Below, in pieces: positions 43,902 through 51,742 of a DNA stretch of 64,000 nt. The position numbers and the translations under genes are program-made. Under the pieces are notes generated by a model, which made no database searches, had not been told where the DNA came from, and saw only the letters and a program-made list of their open reading frames with translations. Each line of letters starts with the position of its first letter. The first letter of the stretch is position 1. Source of the stretch: Anaerolineae bacterium (lineage in GTDB: Bacteria; Chloroflexota; Anaerolineae; Promineifilales; Promineifilaceae); the NCBI GenBank assembly GCA_023382655.1, contig JAHDWK010000005.1:259801-323800 (forward strand), given 5' to 3'.

Positions 43902-44592
43902 TGAGACCTCCTTTATGTGTTGCGAAATAACGGGGTACTATTGACCAACGATTATGTGATGGCTATAGTACGGGCATCTGTGTACATAATCACACCCAGG
44001 TGTCGGCAGGAGATACCGCCCACAACAAGATTAAACCAAACAGAGAGATGACCCAAACAAGACGCTGGCGGCTAACCATTTCTTGTCTCGGCTGAACTTC
44101 TTTGTTTCTTGTTGCGCAAGAGGTCAACTCATAATTGAGTTGACCTCTTCGTTATTTCTAGGTTGTTAAATCTGCGGGCAATCTCAATGTGTGCCGCATT
44201 GTCCCGCATAAAACTGGCGCACATCTGCACCATGTTTCCAACGGATAGCAGGCGAAGAGGACTCGCCAGTCGGCGCGGTCACCTAAATGCCTGGTATGAA
44301 ACGGCAAGTATGACGGCCGTAATTACATAGTGTTGGTGCTTGCTGCTGAATCCCCCATATTTGGTGCAACAAAGTTATTTTAGACCTATCTTGTCCCCCT
44401 GTCAAGTATTGTTGTATAACCCCGCATACTCTACGGGATTAACGCAATCGTTTATATTTATTATGGTGAGACGGTACGAGTAAGAAGCTGGCGAGCATCT
44501 CCTTGACCGATGAGTTGAATGACTAACTGACAGCCTATATAGAGTAAGGATGACCCACCGGGATGTTCACGCCAAGAACTCTCGGAAAAGTT
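43902..44592. other. Gene-poor region around the 39-aa peptide
   Basis: Nearly 700 bases without a convincing protein gene. The part at 43921-44010 likely contains the peptide's leftward promoter. Another perfect hairpin is at 44118-44149. From about 44150 to 44592 no frame longer than about 40 codons looks coding, and base composition is more AT-rich than the surroundings, with only one ACGGCCGT (near 44312). Confidence 0.6.
44118..44149 (+). terminator. Hairpin with T-rich tail, possible end of a small RNA
   Basis: AAGAGGTCAACTCA and TGAGTTGACCTCTT pair perfectly around TAAT and are followed by CGTTATTT. On the plus strand this is terminator-like but no gene precedes it, so a short RNA starting near 43980-44050 and divergent from the 39-aa peptide is possible. 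Confidence 0.5.
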
Positions 44593-44721
44593 TCAATCAT
44601 CACTGGTCGATTGATGAACGCGAATGCGGCCGATTTCGACAATCCAGAGCTTGCCTGTGACAGACATCTTTTCCTTAGCGGTGAGTAATTGGTGGGTGAT
44701 CTGTTCCAGTTTGAACTTCAT
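44593..44721 (-). CDS. Possible 42-aa ORF or gene remnant
   Basis: ATG 44721 opens a 42-codon frame with soluble composition (KFKLEQITHQLLTAKEKM, KLWIVEIGRIRV). There is no strong ribosome site and no match. It may be a remnant of a longer gene, since the frame stays open a few codons upstream of the ATG. Confidence 0.25.
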   Translation of the reverse strand: MKFKLEQITHQLLTAKEKMSVTGKLWIVEIGRIRVHQSTSDD

Positions 44722-44845
44722 GCGGTAGCCATGGGCATTTCTACATACCGTTCGCGGGACATCTCTGCTCTCTCAATCTCCAATCTCTACATATTCCTTC
44801 GATACTGCCCACCTACCGCATACATCACCTGCGTAATCTGGCCCA

Positions 44846-45151
44846 TTATGACCTTTGTTTCAGCCACTTTTCAAACGAGGTACGACTCTCCATAGACTTC
44901 TTCCCTAACAGCAGTCCTTCCACACCAATATCTTCATCCAGGTCAGGCCAATGAATACCATGTCCTGCACTGCTGATTTGAAAGTTGGCTCGTTCAGTGG
45001 GGGTGCCATAAGCCAGACGCGGATACCAGCCAATGGGGACGGAAATGGTACGGCCGTCTTCCAAATCCACCGTTAGCGTATCTTCAGTAATAATTACATT
45101 TATTGCTCTAGGCAAAACTTCAACTATCGCCGCAGAAGGCATCCCATTCAT
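44846..45151 (-). CDS. DUF2442 protein
   Basis: 101 aa. The family pattern is clear: INVIITEDTLTVDLEDGRTISVPIGWYPRLAYGTPTERANF and IHWPDLDEDIGVEGLLLG. DUF2442 genes commonly follow a DUF4160 gene, and the pair is often listed as a putative toxin-antitoxin module, with no settled mechanism. The first ATG overlaps the DUF4160 gene by 32 nt; ATG 45142 is an alternative start with a 23-nt overlap. Either implies coupled translation. Confidence 0.88.
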   Translation of the reverse strand: MNGMPSAAIVEVLPRAINVIITEDTLTVDLEDGRTISVPIGWYPRLAYGTPTERANFQISSAGHGIHWPDLDEDIGVEGLLLGKKSMESRTSFEKWLKQRS

Positions 45152-45362
45152 GTCTTAAAATCTCCAAATTTTGTCGAGTAATACGTTCAATATCACGCAG
45201 TTCCTTGCGACTATAACCATGGTTCGTTGCCAATGAAACATCAGGATCAAGCCAAAATTTCACACTGCTTGACCCGCGATCAACATGCATATGACGCGGT
45301 TCGACGCAATCATACGAATAAAAGTAGAAGCGATAAGGCCCTGTTCTTAAAGCGGTCGGCAT
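45120..45362 (-). CDS. DUF4160 protein
   Basis: 80 aa. MPTALRTGPYRFYFYSYDCVEPRHMHVDRGSSSVKFWLDPDVSLATNHGYSRKELRDIER follows the DUF4160 consensus, including the EPxHxHV motif. First gene of a two-gene unit with DUF2442, overlapping it. Candidate member of a toxin-antitoxin-like pair; which part is toxic is not known. Confidence 0.9.
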   Translation of the reverse strand: MPTALRTGPYRFYFYSYDCVEPRHMHVDRGSSSVKFWLDPDVSLATNHGYSRKELRDIERITRQNLEILRHEWDAFCGDS

Positions 45363-45395
45363 AATACTTCCCAGTTCAACATTACGCCCATCATA

Positions 45396-48300
45396 TCACA
45401 TATTCCGCCGGTATTGCCCGCCCACCGCATACATCGCCTGCGTAATCTGGCCCAGGGAGCAGAATTTCACCGCTTCCATGAGCGATTCAAAGGTGTTTTC
45501 ATTGTGGGTGGCGGCATCCTGGAGATCGTGCAGGGCAGCGGCGGCTTTTTCAGGGTGACGGCCGTACAACGCCTCCACATTGGCAATCTGCCGCTCCTTC
45601 TCCTCTTCCGTTGCCCGGATCACCTCTTTCGGCAGAATCGTCGGCGACCCTTCGTCGGACAGGAAAGTGTTGACGCCAATGATGGGCAGTTCACCCGAAT
45701 GTTTCAGGCTTTCGTAGTAGAGCGACTCCTCCTGAATTTTGCCGCGCTGGTACATCGTCTCCATCGCCCCCAACACGCCGCCCCGCTCCGTGATGCGGTC
45801 AAATTCCAGCAGCACCGCTTCCTCCACCAGGTCGGTCAACTCTTCGATGATGAATGCGCCTTGCAGCGGATTCTCATTCTTCGTCATGCCTAACTCATGA
45901 TTAATAATCATCTGAATCGCCATCGCCCGCCGCACCGATTCCTGCGTCGGTGTGGTAATCGCCTCGTCGTAGGCGTTGGTGTGCAGCGAGTTGCAGTTGT
46001 CGTAGATGGCGTAGAGGGCTTGCAGGGTGGTGCGGATGTCGTTGAAACCAATTTCCTGGGCGTGCAGGGAACGGCCGCTCGTCTGAATATGATACTTGAG
46101 CATTTGCGCCCGCTCGTTGGCCTTGTACTTCAGCTTCATCGCCTTGGCCCAGATGCGCCGCGCCACCCGGCCAATCACCGCATACTCCGGGTCTACGCCG
46201 TTGGAGAAAAAGAAGGAAAAGTTGGGGGCAAAGGCGTTGATGTCCATACCCCGCGCCAGATAATACTCCACAAAAGTAAAACCATTCGCCAGGGTAAAGG
46301 CCAACTGGCTGATGGGATTGGCCCCCGCTTCGGCGATGTGGTAGCCGGAGATAGAGACGCTGTAAAAGTTGCGCACGTTGCGGTCAATGAAGTATTGCTG
46401 CACGTCGCCCATCAGCCGCAGCGCAAATTCGGTGGAGAAGATGCAGGTATTTTGCGCCTGGTCTTCTTTGAGGATGTCCGCCTGCACGGTGCCGCGCACG
46501 GCCGTCAACGTGCGCGCTTTGATCTCTTCATACAATTCACGGGGCAATACCTGGTCGCCGGTAACGCCGAGCAGCAGCAGCCCCGGGCCGTCATTGCCTT
46601 CGGGCAAATCGCCGTGATAACACGGCCGTTCCTCTTCCCGTCCACGATAAATTTCGGCAATTTTGGCTTCCACCTCGTCTACCAGCCCATGCTGGCGGAT
46701 GTACAGTTCACACTGTTGGTCAATGGCTGCGTTGAGGAAAAAGGCCAGCACCGTCGCCGCCGGGCCGTTGATGGTCATGCTCACCGACGTGGCCGGGTCG
46801 CACAGGTTGAAGCCGCTGTACAGTTTTTTGGCGTCGTCCAGGCTGGCAATGGAGACGCCAGAGTTGCCCACCTTGCCGTAAATGTCCGGGCGGATGGCCG
46901 GGTCTTCGCCATACAGCGTCACCGAATCGAAGGCGGTGCTGAGGCGGCGGGCGGGCATGTTCAACGAGACGTAGTGGAAGCGTTTGTTGGTGCGTTCCGG
47001 GCCGCCTTCGCCGGCAAACATACGGGTGGGGTCTTCGGCCGTGCGCTTGAAGGGAAAGACGCCGGCCGTGTACGGAAACTCGCCGGGCACATTTTCCTGC
47101 CGCGCCCACCGCAAAATGTCACCCCAGCCTTCGTAGCGCGGCAGGGCCACTTTGGGGATGTGATTGTGCGAAAGGGTTTCGCTGGTGGTGGGCACACGCA
47201 CGTCACGGCCGCGCACCTGATACACATACTCGTCTGCCTGATAACGCGCCTTTAACTCGGCCCAATTGCCCAGGGTGGTCTGATTGTGCGGGTCTAAATC
47301 GAGCCGCACCTGTTCGGCCACTTCCTGCAACTGCTTGATCAGCCGATCTTTGTCATCCAGGCGGCTTTTCTGCAAGGCGGTGATAGCTTGTTCGATGCCG
47401 TACAACTGGTTGGCAATGGCCGCCTGGGTTTCCACCCATTCGTCATACTGGCGGATCGTCTCGGCGATTTCGCTCAGGTAGCGGGTGCGGCGCGGCGGGA
47501 TAATTTCGATTTTTTCCGATTCGCCGGTGAGCAGGTCGAGGTCGGGAGACAGGTCAGCGTGGGTTTTGCGGGCGATGGTGTGCATCACGGCCGTGTACAG
47601 CGCATTCGTCCCCGGATCATTAAACTGGCTGGCAATGGTGCCAAAAACCGGCAAATCGTCGTCGCTCACGTTCCACAGCTGGTGATTGCGTTTGAACTGC
47701 TTCTTCACGTCCCGCAGCGCGTCTTGCGCGCCGCGTTTGTCAAACTTGTTGATGGCGATCAGGTCGGCAAAGTCCAGCATGTCAATTTTCTCAAGCTGCG
47801 TGGCCGCGCCGTACTCCGGCGTCATCACATAGAGCGAGGCGTTACAGAAGTCCACAATTTCGGTGTCTGACTGGCCGATGCCGGACGTTTCCAGGATGAT
47901 CAGGTCAAACTGGGCCGCCTTGAGGATATTCAGCACTTCGGGGATGTGGCGAGAGAGGGCCAGGTTGGATTGGCGGGTGGCCAGGGAGCGCATGTAGACG
48001 CGCTCATTGGTGACGCTGTTCATACGAATGCGGTCGCCCAGCAGCGCGCCGCCCGTCTTGCGCTTGGAGGGGTCTACGCTGACGATGGCGATGTCCTTAT
48101 CGGGGAAGTCGAGCAAAAAGCGGCGTACCAGTTCGTCTACCAGGGACGATTTGCCCGCGCCGCCGGTGCCGGTGATGCCCAAGACGGGCGGGTGCGCCAG
48201 CCCGTCCAGCCGGGCGTGAACTTCGTCCATGATGGGTTCAACTAAATCTGGCTCGTTTTCCACAGCGGAAATGAGACGGGCCAGGGCGCGATGGGTCACC

Positions 48301-48857
48301 CACTGTTTGATTTCGGGCATGAGGGCGACGGGGGGGCCGTGATGCGTGATGCGTGATGCGTGATGCGTGTAGGCTTCGTGGATGGCGGTGCGCCATTTGT
48401 CTATATCGAGTTGGCCGGTGGGGAAGTCGGCTTGTTGCAGCAGGTCATTGATCATGCCTTGCAAGCCGAGGGTACGGCCGTCGTCTGGCGAGTAGAGGCG
48501 GGCGATACCGTAGGCGTGCAGCTCTTCTTGTTCCACCGGCAAGATGGTGCCGCCACCGCCGCCGAAAATTTTGATATGGCCGCAGCCCTGTTCTTGCAGC
48601 AGGTCATACATGTATTTGAAAAATTCCAGGTGCCCACCCTGATAGCTGGTGATGGCGATGGCCTGGGCGTCTTCCTGAATGGCGGTGGTCACGATCTCCT
48701 GCACGCTGCGGTTGTGCCCCAGGTGGATGACCTCCGCGCCGGAGGCTTGCAAAATGCGGCGCATAATGTTGATGGCCGCATCGTGGCCGTCGAAGAGGGA
48801 AGCGGCGGTGACAATACGAATTTTGTTCACAGGTGTATAGGGCGAGACTTGGGTCAT
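45396..48857 (-). CDS. icmF: Fused isobutyryl-CoA mutase (IcmF)
   Basis: 1153 aa. Three parts: an N-terminal B12-binding domain (about 10-140) with the His-on motif DGHDAAI and [11 protein letters not shown]; a MeaI-type GTPase chaperone (about 215-460) with Walker [31 protein letters not shown] and NKFD; and the substrate-binding mutase barrel (about 560-1100). IcmF isomerises isobutyryl-CoA and n-butyryl-CoA (some also pivalyl- or isovaleryl-CoA) with adenosylcobalamin, the GTPase protecting and loading the cofactor. Residues about 162-174 ([11 protein letters not shown]) come from an in-frame intergenic-type repeat in the linker between the first two domains. Monocistronic. Confidence 0.96.
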   Translation of the reverse strand: MTQVSPYTPVNKIRIVTAASLFDGHDAAINIMRRILQASGAEVIHLGHNRSVQEIVTTAIQEDAQAIAITSYQGGHLEFFKYMYDLLQEQGCGHIKIFGGGGGTILPVEQEELHAYGIARLYSPDDGRTLGLQGMINDLLQQADFPTGQLDIDKWRTAIHEAYTHHASRITHHGPPVALMPEIKQWVTHRALARLISAVENEPDLVEPIMDEVHARLDGLAHPPVLGITGTGGAGKSSLVDELVRRFLLDFPDKDIAIVSVDPSKRKTGGALLGDRIRMNSVTNERVYMRSLATRQSNLALSRHIPEVLNILKAAQFDLIILETSGIGQSDTEIVDFCNASLYVMTPEYGAATQLEKIDMLDFADLIAINKFDKRGAQDALRDVKKQFKRNHQLWNVSDDDLPVFGTIASQFNDPGTNALYTAVMHTIARKTHADLSPDLDLLTGESEKIEIIPPRRTRYLSEIAETIRQYDEWVETQAAIANQLYGIEQAITALQKSRLDDKDRLIKQLQEVAEQVRLDLDPHNQTTLGNWAELKARYQADEYVYQVRGRDVRVPTTSETLSHNHIPKVALPRYEGWGDILRWARQENVPGEFPYTAGVFPFKRTAEDPTRMFAGEGGPERTNKRFHYVSLNMPARRLSTAFDSVTLYGEDPAIRPDIYGKVGNSGVSIASLDDAKKLYSGFNLCDPATSVSMTINGPAATVLAFFLNAAIDQQCELYIRQHGLVDEVEAKIAEIYRGREEERPCYHGDLPEGNDGPGLLLLGVTGDQVLPRELYEEIKARTLTAVRGTVQADILKEDQAQNTCIFSTEFALRLMGDVQQYFIDRNVRNFYSVSISGYHIAEAGANPISQLAFTLANGFTFVEYYLARGMDINAFAPNFSFFFSNGVDPEYAVIGRVARRIWAKAMKLKYKANERAQMLKYHIQTSGRSLHAQEIGFNDIRTTLQALYAIYDNCNSLHTNAYDEAITTPTQESVRRAMAIQMIINHELGMTKNENPLQGAFIIEELTDLVEEAVLLEFDRITERGGVLGAMETMYQRGKIQEESLYYESLKHSGELPIIGVNTFLSDEGSPTILPKEVIRATEEEKERQIANVEALYGRHPEKAAAALHDLQDAATHNENTFESLMEAVKFCSLGQITQAMYAVGGQYRRNM
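48338..48372. repeat. GATGCGTGATGCGTG tandem inside icmF
   Basis: Four copies of the 7-bp word GATGCGT, same word as 7310-7325. It adds about a dozen residues to an interdomain linker without breaking the frame. Confidence 0.85.
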
Positions 48858-48941
48858 CGGGATTCTCCTTATCGGTTGGAATAGTGATGGGGAGATTATA
48901 ACACGAGGCTGGGCAGGCGTGGGCTACGGCCGTACCCGTTG

Positions 48942-50264
48942 TCAGGGCATGTTTTGGAAGGATTGGCCATTCCAGATGGTGTAGACCCGTTCGTCGCGGC
49001 CACAGCCATCGCGCACAATATCCACGTGCCCATCGTTGTTCACGTCCAGCACTGCCAGCCCGCCAAAACAGGCGTCGGGCACGGCCGTGAGCATGGGGCG
49101 GTTATACACGGCCGTGAGCACAAACAGGTGGCCCGTATCGGCCGATATCAGCAGCACATCATCAAGACCATCCTGTGTCAGGTCGCCGGTATAAACGAAC
49201 TCGGCGTTAGGCGTCAGTTGGTGGCGGCTGGAAAGCGGCCGGTCGAGCAGCAACTCCCACTGCCCGTCAGCGTGGGGCGTCAGCACCATCAATTGCGCCA
49301 ACGTGGGATATTCGCTGGTGCTGTGCCGCAGCAAGACCAACTCTGGCAGACCATCCCCGGTGATGTCGGTGCGCTGCCACACGGCCGTGAGCGGCGGTGA
49401 CTGTGCTATCCATTGGCGGTGTAAATCAGCCAGCGCCCGTTCGCCGCGCAGGTTCAGCTGGTGCAGCAGGTCGGCGGCAGGGCCTTTGACGGCGGGGGTG
49501 GTTGGGTCGGTGGCTTCGTCCGGCATGACCAGCGGGGCGGTCAACCCCACGTCGCCGTTGGGCTGCTCTGGATGGGCAAAACGCACCTGACTGGCGTCGG
49601 CAACAACAGCCAGATCGCAGCCCAATTGCAGCGCCAATTCTTGCAGTTCACTTTGAATACCGATGGTGGCGCTACGGCCGTTGCCCGCTTCCCCCTGCGC
49701 CACATCCTGATACAAAAACACAATATCGTTACTGCCCTCAAATAACTGCACCTCAAACGTCAACAAGTCACTGGTATCATAACGGGGCACTTCATCCCAC
49801 TCCACTACAAAAATGCGGTTGGGCGCTTCCCCCACAACTTCCGTTTCCAGGTAGCCCACAAAGCGCAAATCCAGATCATCCCAATAGGGGGCGATCATGT
49901 CCCCCATGCCGGGCGCTGGTTTTGTGTCCAGGCAGCTATTTTGGTATTCGGGGTTGGCATTGCCCAATTGCAGATTGCCGTTGCTGCTGACAAATAACTC
50001 CGTATACGTGGTGCCGTAAAAGGTGAAGGCAAAGGGCAGTTCAAGTTTGATGGTACCGTCCAGGATGTAGAGGCCGGTGTCATTAGTGGCGTCAATGTAG
50101 GCATAGGCCGCACTGTTTTCACAGGTGTAGCCATACAAATCGGGGCCGGGGCACAATACCACCGGTGGGCCATAATCGGCCGCCGCCGACCGCCGCCACA
50201 CCAGCAGCGCGGCTGTGACGATGACAACCAAAATCAAAACAATACCCACCACACGCCATTTCAT
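48942..50264 (-). CDS. Membrane-anchored extracellular protein with FG-GAP-like repeats
   Basis: 440 aa. An uncleaved N-terminal TM (about 5-22) places the rest outside. Residues 60-225 form a beta-rich domain with LPFAFTFYGTTYTELFVSSNGNLQLG and FVVEWDEVPRY, like the NIDO-type/jelly-roll domains of adhesive proteins. The C-terminal part has three Ca-binding FG-GAP/VCBS-like loops (DITGDGLPEL, DLTQDGLDDV, DVNNDGHVDI). Likely a surface binding protein; ligand unknown. Confidence 0.82.
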   Translation of the reverse strand: MKWRVVGIVLILVVIVTAALLVWRRSAAADYGPPVVLCPGPDLYGYTCENSAAYAYIDATNDTGLYILDGTIKLELPFAFTFYGTTYTELFVSSNGNLQLGNANPEYQNSCLDTKPAPGMGDMIAPYWDDLDLRFVGYLETEVVGEAPNRIFVVEWDEVPRYDTSDLLTFEVQLFEGSNDIVFLYQDVAQGEAGNGRSATIGIQSELQELALQLGCDLAVVADASQVRFAHPEQPNGDVGLTAPLVMPDEATDPTTPAVKGPAADLLHQLNLRGERALADLHRQWIAQSPPLTAVWQRTDITGDGLPELVLLRHSTSEYPTLAQLMVLTPHADGQWELLLDRPLSSRHQLTPNAEFVYTGDLTQDGLDDVLLISADTGHLFVLTAVYNRPMLTAVPDACFGGLAVLDVNNDGHVDIVRDGCGRDERVYTIWNGQSFQNMP

Positions 50265-50304
50265 GGGCGAAGTTTAGCGTATGGGGCAGAGGGGGGCAAG
50301 GTGA

Positions 50305-50378
50305 GTGAGCAGTGAGCAGTGAGCGGTAAGCAGTGAGCGGCTAACTGCTAACTGCTTACCGCTCACTGCTTACCGCTA
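50305..50378. repeat. F6 block (CAGTGAGCAGTGAGC and inverse)
   Basis: Four or five direct GTGAGCAGTGAGC/GGTAAGCAG words are followed by inverted CTGCTTACCGCTCACTGC words, forming a long hairpin that ends at the -10 of the next gene. Confidence 0.9.
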
Positions 50379-50384
50379 TATAAT
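50356..50384 (+). promoter_or_regulatory. Repeat-embedded promoter for the YgjP-type gene
   Basis: TTACCG (poor -35, inside F6), 17-bp spacer, TATAAT (perfect -10). The predicted start falls on or next to the ATG at 50392, so the mRNA may be leaderless. Confidence 0.45.
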
Positions 50385-50391
50385 CCCCGTT

Positions 50392-50928
50392 ATGGACAAA
50401 AACGACACCAATACCAACTGGCCGGTGGAGATTGTGCGCAGTGACCGGCGGCGGCGCACGGTGAGCGCGGAATTGAAAGGGGGCACGCTGCTGGTGCGCG
50501 CGCCACAGGTGATGACGGATGCGGAGTTAACGCCGATTATCCAAAACCTGCAAGAACGGCTGGCAAAAAAGGTGGCGAAGCGCAACCTGCCGCACACGGA
50601 CGCGGATTTAGAGGAGACGGCGCAGATGTTAAACAAGAAGTATTTTCACGGCCGTCTGCGCTGGCAATCTATCCGCTATGTGACGAACCAGAATGGCCGC
50701 TTTGGTAGCTGCACCCCTTCCCAGGGAACCATCTGCCTCAACCACCGGCTGGCAACCATGCCCGCCTGGGTGCGCGACTACGTGGTCATGCACGAACTGG
50801 CCCATCTGGAAGAGGCCAATCACGGACCCCGTTTTTGGAAGCTGGTCAACCGCTACCACCTCACCGAACGGGCACGGGGCTATCTCATGGCGGTGGGGCT
50901 GGAGGAGGATGAAGGGGTGACGCGGTGA
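50392..50928 (+). CDS. YgjP/M48-like metallopeptidase-type protein
   Basis: 178 aa. RRRTVSAELKGGTLLVRAP opens the domain and MHELAHLEEANHGPRFW gives HExxH plus the third His (NHGPRFW) of the YgjP/SprT-like group. Gluzincin-like fold; physiological substrates are not known. There is no room for a Shine-Dalgarno between the perfect -10 and the ATG. The C-terminus (EGVTR) and stop come from F7 repeat sequence. Located between the FG-GAP gene (divergent) and the VapBC-like module. Confidence 0.88.
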   Translation: MDKNDTNTNWPVEIVRSDRRRRTVSAELKGGTLLVRAPQVMTDAELTPIIQNLQERLAKKVAKRNLPHTDADLEETAQMLNKKYFHGRLRWQSIRYVTNQNGRFGSCTPSQGTICLNHRLATMPAWVRDYVVMHELAHLEEANHGPRFWKLVNRYHLTERARGYLMAVGLEEDEGVTR

Positions 50929-50952
50929 CAAGGTGAGGGGGTGACAGTTTGA

Positions 50953-50980
50953 TTGCGGTGTGGGAATTTGCGATTACAAT
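50953..50980 (+). promoter_or_regulatory. Promoter for the VapBC-like module
   Basis: TTGCGG, 16-bp spacer, TACAAT, about 33 bases before the antitoxin ATG. Confidence 0.5.
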
Positions 50981-51019
50981 AACCGGCAACCAAAAACAAC
51001 CAAATTGTGAGGTGTGGTG

Positions 51020-51289
51020 ATGATTGAATTGGAAAACTTACAACAAGAACTACGTGCCCTGTCCAAAATAGAACGGCTCAAACTGGCCCATTGGCTGCTA
51101 GATTCACTTGTGGAAACTTCGGGCCGGGAATTGCCATTGGCGGAAATGAACGCACAAGATACAGCAGATAACGGCCCTCTTTCAGAATGGGTTGGTATTT
51201 TTTCTGGTGGGCCGGGTGATACGGCCGAACGGGATGAAGAAATTCTGGAAGCAGAGATTGATAAAATGACTGGTTGGGGTCATCCATGA
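51020..51289 (+). CDS. Antitoxin-like protein of a VapBC-type module
   Basis: 89 aa. The N-terminus (IELENLQQELRALSKIERLKLAHWLLDSLVE) is a helical region resembling small antitoxins that accompany PIN genes, and the acidic C-terminus (DEEILEAEIDKMTGW) would wrap the toxin. Stop overlaps the PIN gene start as ATGA. ATG 51020 is preferred over two in-frame GTGs just before it because GAGG lies at proper distance. Confidence 0.75.
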   Translation: MIELENLQQELRALSKIERLKLAHWLLDSLVETSGRELPLAEMNAQDTADNGPLSEWVGIFSGGPGDTAERDEEILEAEIDKMTGWGHP

Positions 51290-51702
51290 GCTATCTACTA
51301 GACACAGGTTTTTAGTATGCCTTATCTAACCGCAAAGAACAACAACACAACTCCGTTGTGGCTGTTCATCGGGCTTTAGGGCAAACTGATGTCTATGTGC
51401 CAACGCCGGTGATTACGGAAGTAGCCTACTTGATTCGCCGGGATATGGGAGCAGAAGCATTGGCGAAATTCCTGGATTTGCTGCCCAACTCACGGTTTGT
51501 GTCGGTGGAGCCGACTCATGCGGATTACCGGCGGGCGGCTGTTATCGTTCGCAAGTATAGTGACGCACATATTGATTTTGTGGATGCTGTGCTGGTGGCC
51601 ATAGCGGAACGGTTGGAAATCACCCGTGTATTAACTCTGGACCAACGTCATTTTCGTTTGTTCCGCCCATCTCATTGCCCGGCGTTTGAAATTCTGCCGT
51701 GA
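51286..51702 (+). pseudogene. PIN-domain toxin (VapC-like) interrupted by an amber codon
   Basis: From ATG 51286 the frame reads MSYLLDTGF, then TAG at 51313-51315, then continues YALSNRKEQQHNS... for 128 more codons with full PIN features: TEVAYLI (acidic), RYAAVIV-like helix and HIDFVDAVLVAIAE (acidic pair), VLTLDQRHF. The normal family sequence has Leu or a similar residue at the TAG position, so a single base change explains it. A shorter product could begin at GTG 51358 but would lack the first catalytic Asp. Most likely a dead toxin with a surviving antitoxin. Confidence 0.85.
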
Positions 51703-51742
51703 TGAGATGAGGGGATGAAGGGGTAATCTCCCAATCTCCCAA

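Noticed and set aside
45897..47255. 452-codon plus-strand open frame opposite icmF
   Set aside because: Lies entirely antisense to a conserved enzyme, has no family pattern, and is a GC-bias shadow.
48858..48941. Cobalamin riboswitch upstream of or near icmF
   Set aside because: The short spacer is too small and has no B12-box-like sequence.
51313..51315. Recoding of TAG (selenocysteine- or pyrrolysine-like)
   Set aside because: A single case in a toxin gene; other genes in the window use TAG as a normal stop (for example 19128 and 23.9-kb region neighbours), so inactivation is simpler.
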